From Winogradskyella helgolandensis (GTDB lineage Bacteria > Bacteroidota > Bacteroidia > Flavobacteriales > Flavobacteriaceae), in assembly GCF_013404085.1 (NCBI RefSeq), contig NZ_JABFHO010000001.1, positions 2,615,001-2,679,000 of the forward strand: 64,000 nt of DNA, in the 5' to 3' direction. This document shows, piece after piece, positions 24,588 to 33,008 of the stretch. Numbering within the stretch: position 1 is the first letter of the stretch; each line of letters begins with the position of its first letter. A program made the translations under genes and the position numbers. The notes beneath the pieces are model-generated. The model ran no database searches, was not told the origin of the DNA, and saw nothing but the letters and a program-made list of their open reading frames with translations.

Positions 24588-25058
24588 TCATCTCCACTGC
24601 CAGCTATTTCGTAGGAATGAACACTTGGATAGACCTACGGGTGTATCATCATCCGTAAAAAAAATATGACTAAGTTCTAAATAAGTGGTAGTGCCATCAT
24701 CTGTAATACTGTAAGTTAAATCTTTTGGTTCTCCATCGTTAATATTGAAAAGAAGACTAATCGCTGTTTCCCAACCGACGTTGTCTTCACTACAACTAAA
24801 GATGTCCCAATTTGCTTCAGTAATTTCTATAGTGTTTTCTGCGGTAGATGTTGTATATAAATCGAGATAGGTTTCACCGCAAAAGCTTTGAATCGTTATA
24901 CTATTACTATTAAATTCTACTGTAATTGGATTGGAAGGGTTCTCATAAAAGACATCGAATTCAAAGAATGAATTCATGGTCCATTCGCCCAATAAAACGT
25001 CATCTTGAGAATAGCAAATTGATGATAATAACAGAAAAATAAAGTAGATTTTTTTCAT
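24588..25058 (-). CDS. T9SS type A cargo, N-terminal part of a frameshifted gene
   Basis: Encodes 156 residues beginning with a signal peptide (MKKIYFIFLLLSSICYSQ) followed by a beta-rich META/lipocalin-like domain (LLGEWTMNSFFEFDVFYENP, ITIQSFCGETYLDLY, LSHIFFTDDDTPV). Its last ~14 residues (LSKCSFLRNSWQWR) look like read-through of a shifted frame. In the +1 frame the DNA continues as VYPSVHSYEIAGSG and runs into the C-terminal part 23843-24547, which repeats the same kind of domain and carries the sorting signal this fragment lacks. The break is at ACACCCGTAGGTC near 24640 (minus strand). It is either a true pseudogene or an assembly error. Confidence 0.8.
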   Translation of the reverse strand: MKKIYFIFLLLSSICYSQDDVLLGEWTMNSFFEFDVFYENPSNPITVEFNSNSITIQSFCGETYLDLYTTSTAENTIEITEANWDIFSCSEDNVGWETAISLLFNINDGEPKDLTYSITDDGTTTYLELSHIFFTDDDTPVGLSKCSFLRNSWQWR

Positions 25059-25092
25059 AAGATATAATCATAAGCTTCGTAAAGCTACAAAA

Positions 25093-25674
25093 TTATCCAT
25101 GAATAGTTTCCTTATCTCCTAAGTTTTTCATAATACTAGCTTCATAGTCAAGAAGTTGTTCCCATTTTTCGTCCACGTCTTTTCGGTCTCCATATTGTCT
25201 AGCAAAATTTAAAAACATGGTGTAATGTCCAGCCTCGCTAATCATCAGTTTACGGTAAAATTTGGCTAACTTTTTATCTTCTAATTCTTCAGATAATAAT
25301 CTAAACCGCTCACAACTTCGTGCTTCAATTAATGCTGCATATAGTAATCTGTGAACCAATTGTGTCGTTCTACTGCCACCTTTTGGAAAAAAATTTATAA
25401 GCGCAAGTACATAGTCATCTTTACGATCTCTACCAAGTGTCCATCCGTTTTCTAAAATCCTATCGTGTACCATTTTAAAATGGCTCATTTCTTCCTCTAC
25501 TAAAGCTATCATTTCTTGTACCAACTCCGTGTATTCTGGGAAACCTATAATTAAGGAAATAGCCGTACTTGCTGCTTTTTGCTCACAATAGGCATGATCG
25601 GTTAAAATATCTTCAATATTCTTTTCTACGATATTTACCCATCTTGGATCGGTTGGTAATTTTAGTCCTAACAT
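25093..25674 (-). CDS. miaE: tRNA-(ms2io6A)-hydroxylase MiaE-like
   Basis: A 193-residue ferritin-like non-haem diiron protein. MiaE hydroxylates the isopentenyl group of the modified adenosine at position 37 of tRNAs. Diiron ligands are visible in order: Glu/His in EEEMSHFKMVHDRI (about residues 60-73), Glu in LIEARSCERFRLL, and Glu/His in LMISEAGHYTMFLNF. The beginning LKLPTDPRWVNIVEKNIEDIL is typical of the family. Last gene of the dnaX operon, 2 bases after the lipoprotein gene. Confidence 0.9.
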   Translation of the reverse strand: MLGLKLPTDPRWVNIVEKNIEDILTDHAYCEQKAASTAISLIIGFPEYTELVQEMIALVEEEMSHFKMVHDRILENGWTLGRDRKDDYVLALINFFPKGGSRTTQLVHRLLYAALIEARSCERFRLLSEELEDKKLAKFYRKLMISEAGHYTMFLNFARQYGDRKDVDEKWEQLLDYEASIMKNLGDKETIHG

Positions 25675-25676
25675 AA

Positions 25677-26261
25677 TTAGTTTTGTGTTACGTGTACCAT
25701 ATTTATAGTGCCGTTATCATTAACAAATAACGTGTGTAGCGCAGTGCGATTAGTTTCTGGTATCGCATACATTACATCTATAAGTACTTTGTTTTTTAGT
25801 GAAGGTTCATCATCTACTTGTATAGATTGTAAGATGGCCAATTTATCAAAATTATAAAAAGGAGAGTCTGATACGAAATCATCTCGATAACCAAATAGTT
25901 TATTTGCTTTTTGTTTATCAAAGCTTTCTTCAAAAATTAGTTGGCCTTCTTTTTCAACACGAATATCAAATTTGAAATTTCTATAATGGGTTTGATAATT
26001 AATAGTGTCTTTTATATTTGAAAAAAGAACGTCCTTAGACATATCAGAATAGGTTTTTATTTTTACTCTAAAACCATTGCTCATCAAGGTGTCTACTTGA
26101 TGTTCTAAGTAGTTTTCAGGGATATAAATATTGGTTTCAAAAGTTACTGTTTTTTTGAATTCGGCAATGCTTTCAGATAGGGCTTGACTTTGTGTTTTTC
26201 GACCTTCGCAGCTTGTAAAGCCAAGTATAATAATTATTAAAAGTCCTAATAAATGTTTCAT
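25677..26261 (-). CDS. Lipoprotein, DUF4738-like
   Basis: A 194-residue lipoprotein (signal MKHLLGLLIIIILGFTSC; Cys18). The mature protein is mixed alpha/beta (VTFETNIYIPENYLEHQVD, FKFDIRVEKEGQLIFEESF, VLIDVMYAIPETNR). It resembles DUF4738 proteins of Bacteroidota in length and layout; the function of that family is unknown. Third gene of an apparent dnaX-small membrane protein-lipoprotein-miaE operon. Confidence 0.75.
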   Translation of the reverse strand: MKHLLGLLIIIILGFTSCEGRKTQSQALSESIAEFKKTVTFETNIYIPENYLEHQVDTLMSNGFRVKIKTYSDMSKDVLFSNIKDTINYQTHYRNFKFDIRVEKEGQLIFEESFDKQKANKLFGYRDDFVSDSPFYNFDKLAILQSIQVDDEPSLKNKVLIDVMYAIPETNRTALHTLFVNDNGTINMVHVTQN

Positions 26262-26286
26262 CTGTTTAAATTTTTAAACCACCTAT

Positions 26287-26457
26287 TTAATTATTCTTAT
26301 TTCGTTCTTTAATAGTCAAAGCCATGGATATAATAATCAAAACACTAGATAGTGTTGACATCCAAAACCCACGGTCAAATTTCTCTGAGGATATAAAATT
26401 GACGACAATTAAAATAGCGCTTGCAATAATAACTATTAAAGGTAAGTTTTTTTTCAT
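26287..26457 (-). CDS. Small two-helix membrane protein (56 residues)
   Basis: The minus strand reads MKKNLPLIVIIASAILIVVN, then FISSEKFDRGFWMSTLSSVL and a second hydrophobic segment ending in the basic tail KERNKNN and TAA. There are two likely membrane helices (residues ~5-22 and ~33-48). It lies 29 bases after dnaX and 25 bases before the DUF4738-like gene on the same strand, with an A-rich start context. The spacing and clean hydrophobic pattern argue that it is real. A 68-codon ORF on the opposite strand is a shadow of it. Confidence 0.72.
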   Translation of the reverse strand: MKKNLPLIVIIASAILIVVNFISSEKFDRGFWMSTLSSVLIIISMALTIKERNKNN

Positions 26458-26486
26458 GCGTTCCGATTTTTCAAACTGCTTGTTGC

Positions 26487-28214
26487 TTAAACATCTAACC
26501 CAAACATCTGCCGCAACACTTCAATATTAGGATTTTTTTCTTTTAACTTTTCGTATTTTTCTAAAGGTGTGAAAGCATATTTTTTTGCAACCTCTTCGTT
26601 AACGGTAATATCTAATTTTAGATCGTAATTAAGTAATTTTTTCTTTAAAAATGCCATTAAAGGAAACTCAGCACGTTCTAATTCTATCTTATTGGTATTA
26701 TTGGAATAGGTTAAATATATGGTGGTACCATCTAATTTTGGCATATCCATTTGTAAAATAGAAGCCATAATTTTTTCACCTTTCTGATCCATTGTTTTGG
26801 TGTAGTCTTTCCAGGCTTCGGTTAGCGCCTCTTGGGTTACAGGTTCTTTTGGCAAGTTGTCTTCATCAATTACTACATCCATTTGACGTAATTGATGCTC
26901 TTTCTTTTCTCTAATACTTCTTAGGGATAAACCAGAGGTTGACTTTTTAGGTTGATTTATAGATATTTTTGGAATACTAACAGGTTCCTTTACGGCAGAA
27001 ACCGCTGCTTTCGGCACTAATTTTTCTTTCGCAACCGTAGGTTGTTCATTAGGTTTTTCTACTTCAGTCTTCGGTTTTGTAACAGGAATTGGAGTTATAC
27101 CTCTTGCTTTAAAATACGAAGGTGGAATTATGAAGTGCTTAAGATTTTTTTTTTCTCCATCAAAAGTGATAGAGGCAAGTTGCATAAGTGTTAATTCAAC
27201 AAGTAAGCGTTGATTCTTACTTGTTTTATATTTAAGATCACAGTCATTGGCAAGCCGAATGCCTTCCATCAAAAAACTATGCGTTGTTTTCTTGGATTGT
27301 TCCATATATTTTAGACTGGTGTCTTCACCAACTTCTAATAATGGAATGGTTGTTGGATTCTTACAAACCATTAAATCTCTAAAATGAGAGGCCAATCCTG
27401 CGATATAATGATGACCATCAAAACCTTTAGAAATAATGGTATTAAACTGAACTAGTAAATCTGGAATCTTATTCTCTAAAATTAAATCTGTACTCGTGAA
27501 ATACGTTTCATAGTCTAGAACGTTTAGATTCTCTGTAACAGCTTGTCTTGTTAGGTTTTTACCCGAAAAACTAACCACACGATCAAAAATAGATAGTGCA
27601 TCTCGCATGGCACCATCTGCTTTTTGAGCAATAATATGAAGCGCATCGTCTTCAGCATTTATACCTTGTTCTTTGGCTATGTATTTTAAGTACTCTTTAG
27701 CATCAGAAACCGTTATACGTTTAAAATCAAAAATCTGACAACGCGATAATATGGTTGGTATGATTTTATGCTTTTCAGTCGTTGCTAAAATGAAAATACA
27801 ATGCTTTGGTGGCTCTTCTAAAGTCTTTAAAAAGGCATTAAAAGCGGCTTGAGATAACATGTGTACCTCATCAATAATATATACTTTGTATTTTCCAACT
27901 TGCGGAGGAATACGAACTTGATCTGTTAAACTTCTAATATCATCAACGGAGTTATTAGAAGCGGCATCCAATTCAAAAATATTAAAAGCAAAATCTTCGT
28001 CCTCACTTGTGTTGCCATCACTATTTATCATTTTAGACAAAATACGAGCACAGGTAGTTTTACCAACTCCTCTTGGACCTGTAAATAATAAAGCTTGAGC
28101 TAAGTGATTGTTTTCAATGGCATTGAGTAAAGTATTTGTAATAGCCTGCTGACCTACAACATCCTTAAAGGTTTGTGGTCTGTATTTACGGGCCGATACT
28201 ACAAAGTGTTCCAT
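26487..28214 (-). CDS. dnaX: DNA polymerase III subunit gamma/tau
   Basis: ATPase subunit of the clamp loader. The 575-residue protein begins VSARKYRPQTFKDVVGQQAI and has Walker A GPRGVGKTTCARILSK (about residues 45-60), Walker B/DEAH-like IDEVHMLSQAAFNAFLKTLE, sensor-1 ILATTEKHKIIPTILSRCQ and sensor-2 GAMRDALSIFDRVVSF. The four-cysteine zinc module that usually follows Walker A is missing: the segment reads MINSDGNTSEDEDFAFNIFE. The C-terminal third is Lys/Pro-rich (linker) and then a short tau-like domain. First gene of a four-gene operon. Confidence 0.95.
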   Translation of the reverse strand: MEHFVVSARKYRPQTFKDVVGQQAITNTLLNAIENNHLAQALLFTGPRGVGKTTCARILSKMINSDGNTSEDEDFAFNIFELDAASNNSVDDIRSLTDQVRIPPQVGKYKVYIIDEVHMLSQAAFNAFLKTLEEPPKHCIFILATTEKHKIIPTILSRCQIFDFKRITVSDAKEYLKYIAKEQGINAEDDALHIIAQKADGAMRDALSIFDRVVSFSGKNLTRQAVTENLNVLDYETYFTSTDLILENKIPDLLVQFNTIISKGFDGHHYIAGLASHFRDLMVCKNPTTIPLLEVGEDTSLKYMEQSKKTTHSFLMEGIRLANDCDLKYKTSKNQRLLVELTLMQLASITFDGEKKNLKHFIIPPSYFKARGITPIPVTKPKTEVEKPNEQPTVAKEKLVPKAAVSAVKEPVSIPKISINQPKKSTSGLSLRSIREKKEHQLRQMDVVIDEDNLPKEPVTQEALTEAWKDYTKTMDQKGEKIMASILQMDMPKLDGTTIYLTYSNNTNKIELERAEFPLMAFLKKKLLNYDLKLDITVNEEVAKKYAFTPLEKYEKLKEKNPNIEVLRQMFGLDV

Positions 28215-28232
28215 TAAAAATTTACTGAATTA

Positions 28233-28240
28233 CAAATTTA
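28233..28240 (-). promoter_or_regulatory. Promoter -7 box of the dnaX operon
   Basis: TAAATTTG on the minus strand (28240-28233) matches TAnnTTTG exactly, 18 bases before the dnaX ATG. No TTTG is found at the ideal upstream distance. Confidence 0.5.
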
Positions 28241-28304
28241 AGAATAACCTTTAAATAGGCGATTGTTACTCTCATAATTTAACATGAGTTATTAACAATT
28301 TATG

Positions 28305-28312
28305 TACTTTTG
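28305..28312 (+). promoter_or_regulatory. Promoter -7 box of rnpB
   Basis: TACTTTTG (28305-28312) matches TAnnTTTG, and the inferred RNase P RNA 5' end (28317) lies 5 bases downstream, the expected distance to a start site. Confidence 0.65.
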
Positions 28313-28316
28313 CGCC

Positions 28317-28645
28317 AAGCAGATCGCCTTATCGATTCTAAATTTATTTAGGGTAGGAAAGTCCGAACACCATAGTGCAATCATAGTGGTTAACAGCCAC
28401 CCATCGTAAGGTGAGGAAAAGTGCAACAGAAAGTATGTACAGGTAATGCTGTAGTGAAACCAGGTAAACTCTATGTGGTGCAATGTCATGTATACTAACG
28501 TTTGAGCGTACACGCGCGATTGTTAGAGGGTAGGCAGCTAAAGTTTACTGGTAACAGTAAGCGTAGATAAATGATAAGGGCTTTTTTTGTTAGGAATTCA
28601 TTTCCTAAAAAGAAAATGTACAGAATTCGGCTTATAGATCAGCTT
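28317..28645 (+). ncRNA. rnpB: RNase P RNA
   Basis: Catalytic RNA of ribonuclease P, which trims tRNA 5' leaders. Diagnostic segments are present: the conserved GGAAAGTCCGAACACCATAG block (CR-I, about 28355-28374), AGGGTAGGCAGCTAAAG in the middle, and the 3' conserved ACAGAATTCGGCTTATAGATC block (28620 onward, partly P4). The ends pair as P1: AAGC-A-GATC (28317-28325) with GATC-A-GCTT (28637-28645). Also seen: the GTGCAACAGAAAGTATGTACAG region (about 28421-28442, split here for description) and GTAGTGAAACCAGGTAAACTC-type CR-II/III sequence near 28450. At about 329 nt the length suits a type A bacterial RNA. Promoter and terminator flank it closely. Confidence 0.93.
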
Positions 28646-28653
28646 AAACAAAC

Positions 28654-28686
28654 AAGCTTCATGTTTTTACATGAAGCTTTGTTTTT
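28654..28686 (+). terminator. Terminator of rnpB
   Basis: AAGCTTCATGT (28654-28664) and ACATGAAGCTT (28669-28679) form a perfect 11-bp stem with a TTTT loop, followed by TGTTTTT. It lies 9 bases after the RNase P RNA end and may also stop the convergent rsmD transcript. Confidence 0.88.
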
Positions 28687-28706
28687 ATATCGTTTTTTTA
28701 ATTGAA

Positions 28707-29255
28707 TTAGCTTTTAGTTGTATAATCGAAAAAGCTAAACATATTACCTCCATAGCCTTTAGAATGTGAGTAATGTTCTAATTGACTTAAATCCGTATGT
28801 TTTGAATGCTCAACAACTAACACTCCTTCGTCCTCTAAAAGTTCATTTTTAAATACTAATTCAGGAATTTTAGAAAAAGCCTCCAAATCAAAATCATAAG
28901 GAGGGTCAGCAAATATTATCGAATGCTTTTGCTTCGATTTTTCTAGAAATTTAAAAACATCACTTTTAACAGTGCTGATAGTCATGTCAAAAGCTTCAGC
29001 AGTTTCATTTATAAATTTGATACAACCAAAATTTTCATCTACAGCCGTAATTTGTTCTGTGCCTCGTGATGCAAATTCATAGCTTATATTTCCTGTTCCA
29101 GAGAACAAATCCAATACGGAAATATCATCAAAATAATATTGATTATTTAAGATATTAAATAATGCCTCCTTTGCCATATCTGTTGTTGGTCTAACAGGTA
29201 ATTTTTTGGGAGCTGTGATACGTCTGCCTTTATATAATCCGGAAATAATGCGCAT
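28707..29255 (-). CDS. rsmD: 16S rRNA m2G966 methyltransferase RsmD
   Basis: SAM-dependent methyltransferase that modifies G966 of 16S rRNA. The 182-residue protein begins MRIISGLYKGRRITAPKKLPVRPTTD (family opening over residues 1-26), has the SAM motif VLDLFSGTGNISYEFASRG (about 46-64) and the catalytic DPPY motif in IIFADPPYDFD (about 112-122). Its start overlaps the stop of the DUF3822 gene by one base (TAATG), so translation is probably coupled. Confidence 0.93.
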   Translation of the reverse strand: MRIISGLYKGRRITAPKKLPVRPTTDMAKEALFNILNNQYYFDDISVLDLFSGTGNISYEFASRGTEQITAVDENFGCIKFINETAEAFDMTISTVKSDVFKFLEKSKQKHSIIFADPPYDFDLEAFSKIPELVFKNELLEDEGVLVVEHSKHTDLSQLEHYSHSKGYGGNMFSFFDYTTKS

Positions 29256-30061
29256 TAAAAAGAATTTAAGATTAGGAAATGTTTATGCAAATAACGTCTA
29301 TCTATTGTTGTAGAAAATGAAAAACTATAGTCTTTTTCAATAAAATTTACATGTCTTATGTAGGTATAAAGTATGCTGAAAAGATCATCGTCCTTTTCTA
29401 TGTTTCCACTTAATTCAATTGAAGTGGATTCTACATCTAGTTTTAATTGTTCATACACAAATAAAATATAATAGATAAAATCTTCTTTACTGTAATATTC
29501 AAAAACATTGAATAGTTGAAGCTTGTTTTTTTCTACCACTAAAACTTCAACAGTACTTTTATTTATATTGATATAAACAATTGGGTCTTCATTAACTTCT
29601 ACATGTTGTAAATGGGAATTTATAAGAACACTTGAGGCGTGTTTATAAACAAATTCACCAAACGTTTCAAAAATGTAATTATTAATATTTACATAAGGAA
29701 CATATACATTCACGCTTTTATTTACAGCAATATCATCTTCTGTAATAAAATCGTTTCGAAGTATTTTTGAATTGAATTTTAAATAGTCGGCCTTATGCTC
29801 AGCATTATAAAGTTCCTCGGGCACTAATGTTGCCAACTCATTTTGATGAATCACTAAAACAGCGTTAAAATCTTCCGAGAAAACAGAATTACTACTCAGT
29901 TCCGCTTTTAAGTGATTAAGAATGTCAGTAGGCGTTGATTTTACTTCAAACGGAATTGTTTTAATAAACTCAATAATATTTTGACTTCTATTTAGTATAC
30001 AAAAAGAAAGCCCATTCAAATTAATTTGAATGGACAGTTCTTTAATATCGTTTATTTTCAA
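29255..30061 (-). CDS. DUF3822 family protein
   Basis: A 268-residue soluble protein with the family opening (LSIQINLNGLSFCILNRSQN, about residues 9-28) and an ASKHA-like pattern of alternating strands (IVYININKSTVEVLVVEKNK, IELSGNIEKDD). The function is unknown; in flavobacteria the gene is almost always directly upstream of rsmD, as here (one-base overlap). The upstream membrane-protein gene ends 1 base before it, so the three genes form one operon. Confidence 0.85.
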   Translation of the reverse strand: MKINDIKELSIQINLNGLSFCILNRSQNIIEFIKTIPFEVKSTPTDILNHLKAELSSNSVFSEDFNAVLVIHQNELATLVPEELYNAEHKADYLKFNSKILRNDFITEDDIAVNKSVNVYVPYVNINNYIFETFGEFVYKHASSVLINSHLQHVEVNEDPIVYININKSTVEVLVVEKNKLQLFNVFEYYSKEDFIYYILFVYEQLKLDVESTSIELSGNIEKDDDLFSILYTYIRHVNFIEKDYSFSFSTTIDRRYLHKHFLILNSF

Positions 30062-30062
30062 A

Positions 30063-30788
30063 CTATTCTTTATTTGCGTAGCTTTTTGGCCAGTTTCCTT
30101 TAGTGAATACTTCGGTCATAGATCCTACTTTTAATGATGGTCCATTAACACCGTCTACAGATACTACTTGGTTTTCTTTTTCTATTAAGTAAGGCTCTTG
30201 GTCATATAAAATAACTGATTTCTCTACACTAGCTTCAAATACAGAAAACTCTTCGAGTTTACCAGCTTGAAGTTTGAATTTAGCCCCTTCTTTACCAACA
30301 CCTACATTCATCATTGTTTTATAACGGTCACTACCTTTAAATAATGAATCTTTAACAGAGTAAAAACTTAAAGTATCAATTAAAGTTAATGTTTTCATGG
30401 TTTCAACACCACCAAATAACTTTGTTCTTTCTTCATCTAATACTAACGTATCACGTCTTTGTGTAATTGGCACTTGACCAGTTTCTACGAAGTTGATTAA
30501 TTTATCAAAACTATCTGTGTAAGTTCCGTTAACATCTTTATAAGCTAATTGCGCATCTCTAACATCAATTAGGCGATCAATAACTACAGCAAAACGCTTT
30601 TCTTTTAATTGGTTAAATTCGATCTCTCTATATACTGACATATACGTCATATAACCTAAGAAGATAATTAAGACCCAAAGTAAGATATTTATTACAGGTT
30701 TTATTTTTTTCGGTACAAATTTGTCAATTAACCATACAATTCCAATGGTTAAAATTATAATAACTACAATTGCTATAATAATGTTCAT
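30063..30788 (-). CDS. Membrane-anchored protein of unknown function
   Basis: A 241-residue protein with two N-terminal membrane helices (MNIIIAIVVIIILTIGIVWL and INILLWVLIIFLGYMTYMSV, split at a KKIKP loop) and a soluble C-terminal part of about 180 residues (DRLIDVRDAQLAYKDVNGTY, VGVGKEGAKFKLQAGKLEEF). The pattern RDAQLAYKDVNGTYTDSFD resembles type II pseudopilin-like sequences, but without a cleavage motif. First gene of the rsmD operon; promoter at 30816-30823. Confidence 0.75.
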   Translation of the reverse strand: MNIIIAIVVIIILTIGIVWLIDKFVPKKIKPVINILLWVLIIFLGYMTYMSVYREIEFNQLKEKRFAVVIDRLIDVRDAQLAYKDVNGTYTDSFDKLINFVETGQVPITQRRDTLVLDEERTKLFGGVETMKTLTLIDTLSFYSVKDSLFKGSDRYKTMMNVGVGKEGAKFKLQAGKLEEFSVFEASVEKSVILYDQEPYLIEKENQVVSVDGVNGPSLKVGSMTEVFTKGNWPKSYANKE

Positions 30789-30815
30789 ATTAGTTTTTAT
30801 TTATTAGGTCTATCG

Positions 30816-30823
30816 CAAATCTA
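30816..30823 (-). promoter_or_regulatory. Promoter -7 box of the rsmD operon
   Basis: TAGATTTG on the minus strand (30823-30816) matches TAnnTTTG exactly and lies 27 bases before the start at 30788. The upstream -33 position reads TTT, a partial match. Confidence 0.55.
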
Positions 30824-30942
30824 CAATTTTTTTTTGTACGTTAAAACTATCTAAATTAAAAAAAATAAAAATAACCAACTAAATGAGATATGCTCTTTAA
30901 AAATACAGAATAATAGTATCTTGCTGTATATTTATTTTTCAT

Positions 30943-32391
30943 ATGATTTCTAATGCTTCTGCATTCTATTCGCTAATAAAATCTAAGTTTCCATTTACGC
31001 CAACTTCTAAGCAAGATATGGTGTTAATGCAGTTATCTCAATTCCTTTTTGATAGTAATAAGAATTCGATTTACTTATTAAAAGGATACGCAGGAACTGG
31101 AAAAACAAGCATCATTGGTACCATTGTTTCTAATTTATGGCAAGCAAAAAAAAGTGCTGTTTTATTGGCTCCAACAGGTAGAGCTGCTAAAGTAATTTCA
31201 AATTATTCTAAAAAGGAAGCTTTTACTATTCATAAAAAGATTTATTTCCCTAAAAAAGATAAAGGAGGCGGTGTTAATTTCGTGATTCAACCTAATAAGC
31301 ATCGTAATACTATTTTTATTGTAGATGAAGCGTCAATGATTTCTGATACTCCTTCAGATACAAAATCATTTGATAGTAGTTCTTTGTTGGACGATCTCAT
31401 GCAATATGTATATTCTGGTCATGAATGTAAATTGCTTTTAATTGGTGATAAAGCGCAATTGCCACCTGTAAAATCAGATTTAAGTCCTGCCTTAGATGAA
31501 AATAACCTCAGTTTAACATATAGTAAAGACGTTGTTGGTATTGAATTAGATGAAGTGGTACGACAAGAACAAGATTCAGGAATTTTAAGCAATGCAACAG
31601 AACTTAGAGCGGTTTTAGAATCTAGTTTTTATGAGAGTTTTAAATTCGATTTAAACGGATTTACAGATAGTGTACGTTTAATAGATGGCTATGAAATTAT
31701 GGATGCCATTAATGATGCGTATAGTGCAGATGGTTATGAGGAAACGGCAATTATAGTGAGGAGTAACAAGCGTGCTAATGCCTATAATCAACAAATTAGA
31801 CAACGTATTTTGTTTAATGAATCTGAATTATCATCTGGTGATTATTTAATGGTTGTAAAGAATAATTATTTTTGGCTGAAACCTACTAGCGAAGCTGGTT
31901 TTATTGCTAATGGTGATATTATAGAAGTCTTGGAGATTTTCAGCATTAAAGAGTTATACGGTTTTAGATTTGCGGAAGTAAAATTACGAATGGTAGATTA
32001 TCCCAATATGACACCTTTTGAAACCGTTTTACTTTTAGATACGATTGATGTAGAAAGTGCTTCTTTAAGTTACGAAGAGTCCAACAGATTGTACCAAGAA
32101 GTCTCTAAAGATTATGAAGAAGAACCTTCCAAATACAAACGCTTTTTAGGGGTTAAGAATAATAAATTCTTTAATGCCTTGCAAGTAAAGTTTTCTTATG
32201 CGATTACATGTCATAAGTCTCAAGGTGGACAATGGAACACCATATTTGTAGAGCAACCGTATTTGCCAAATGGCATGGATAGAGATTATATTCGTTGGTT
32301 ATATACTGCAATTACTAGAGCCAAAGAAAAACTTTATTTAATTGGATTTAAAGACGAAATGTTTGTAGAGAAGAATGATTTTTTAGACTAA
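30943..32391 (+). CDS. RecD/Pif1-like ATP-dependent DNA helicase
   Basis: A 482-residue superfamily 1 helicase. Walker A LLKGYAGTGKTSIIGTIVSN (about residues 44-63), motif Ia ALLAPTGRAAKVI, DEAS Walker B in FIVDEASMISD (about 125-135), motif III LLLIGDKAQLPPV, and C-terminal motifs FSYAITCHKSQGGQWNTIFV and YTAITRAKEKLYLIGF (motifs V/VI) are all present. It lacks the N-terminal extension of RecD proper, so a stand-alone RecD2/Dda-like helicase in DNA repair or replication is most likely. Confidence 0.9.
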   Translation: MISNASAFYSLIKSKFPFTPTSKQDMVLMQLSQFLFDSNKNSIYLLKGYAGTGKTSIIGTIVSNLWQAKKSAVLLAPTGRAAKVISNYSKKEAFTIHKKIYFPKKDKGGGVNFVIQPNKHRNTIFIVDEASMISDTPSDTKSFDSSSLLDDLMQYVYSGHECKLLLIGDKAQLPPVKSDLSPALDENNLSLTYSKDVVGIELDEVVRQEQDSGILSNATELRAVLESSFYESFKFDLNGFTDSVRLIDGYEIMDAINDAYSADGYEETAIIVRSNKRANAYNQQIRQRILFNESELSSGDYLMVVKNNYFWLKPTSEAGFIANGDIIEVLEIFSIKELYGFRFAEVKLRMVDYPNMTPFETVLLLDTIDVESASLSYEESNRLYQEVSKDYEEEPSKYKRFLGVKNNKFFNALQVKFSYAITCHKSQGGQWNTIFVEQPYLPNGMDRDYIRWLYTAITRAKEKLYLIGFKDEMFVEKNDFLD

Positions 32392-32392
32392 A

Positions 32393-32426
32393 AATCTAAT
32401 AATCTAAAAATCTAAATAATCTAGAT
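32393..32426. repeat. Four degenerate AATCTAA-type units before a gene
   Basis: Units AATCTAAT, AATCTAAA, AATCTAAAT, AATCTAGAT fill nearly the whole spacer between the helicase stop and the next ATG (32430). Same class of element as at 5004-5038. Confidence 0.65.
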
Positions 32427-32429
32427 ATT

Positions 32430-32987
32430 ATGACAGAGACAATTCTAAGTATTTTTTTAGGTATCGGACTCTCGGCTTCCGTGGGTTTTAGAGTCTTTTT
32501 GCCATTGTTTGCTTTAAGTTTAGCTGCCTATTTTAATGTATGGGAACTCAATGAGTCTTGGCAATGGATTGGTAGTACAGCCGCAGTTATTACTTTAGGT
32601 ATAGCAACTTTAGTCGAAATTGTAGCGTATTATATCCCTATAGTAGATAATGCTTTAGATACGATTGCAATTCCTTTAGCAACTATTGCTGGTACTGCCG
32701 TCATGGTGTCTACGGTTGCAGATTTGAGTCCGGTAATTACTTGGGCCTTAGCAATTATCGCAGGAGGAGGTACTGCGGCAGCCGTAAAAAGTTCTGCAAG
32801 TGCAACACGTTTGGGGTCAACAGTATCTACTGCTGGTTTCGGGAATCCGGTAGTCTCAACCCTTGAAACAGGAACGTCTGTTGTAATGTCCATAGTCTCA
32901 ATATTTTTGCCCATTTTGGCTGTAATTCTAGTCTTATTTATATTTTATTTGATTTATAAACTCTATAAAAAGTTGCGTTCAAATTGA
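32430..32987 (+). CDS. DUF4126 membrane protein
   Basis: A 185-residue hydrophobic protein with about five membrane segments and Gly/Ala/Ser-rich loops (FLGIGLSASVGFRVFLPLFA, AAAVKSSASATRLGSTVSTA). The pattern, including the basic C-terminal YKLYKKLRSN, matches DUF4126. Function unknown. It probably shares a transcript with the helicase; the kdsB promoter begins right at its stop codon. Confidence 0.85.
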   Translation: MTETILSIFLGIGLSASVGFRVFLPLFALSLAAYFNVWELNESWQWIGSTAAVITLGIATLVEIVAYYIPIVDNALDTIAIPLATIAGTAVMVSTVADLSPVITWALAIIAGGGTAAAVKSSASATRLGSTVSTAGFGNPVVSTLETGTSVVMSIVSIFLPILAVILVLFIFYLIYKLYKKLRSN

Positions 32988-33008
32988 CCAAAATCATCTT
33001 ATAAACCT

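Noticed and set aside
26324..26530. 68-codon plus-strand ORF
   Set aside because: Opposite strand to the small membrane gene 26287-26457 and the end of dnaX; no coding features.
28292..28513. 73-codon ORF on the minus strand
   Set aside because: It is antisense to the RNase P RNA gene, whose conserved blocks and P1 pairing explain the sequence.
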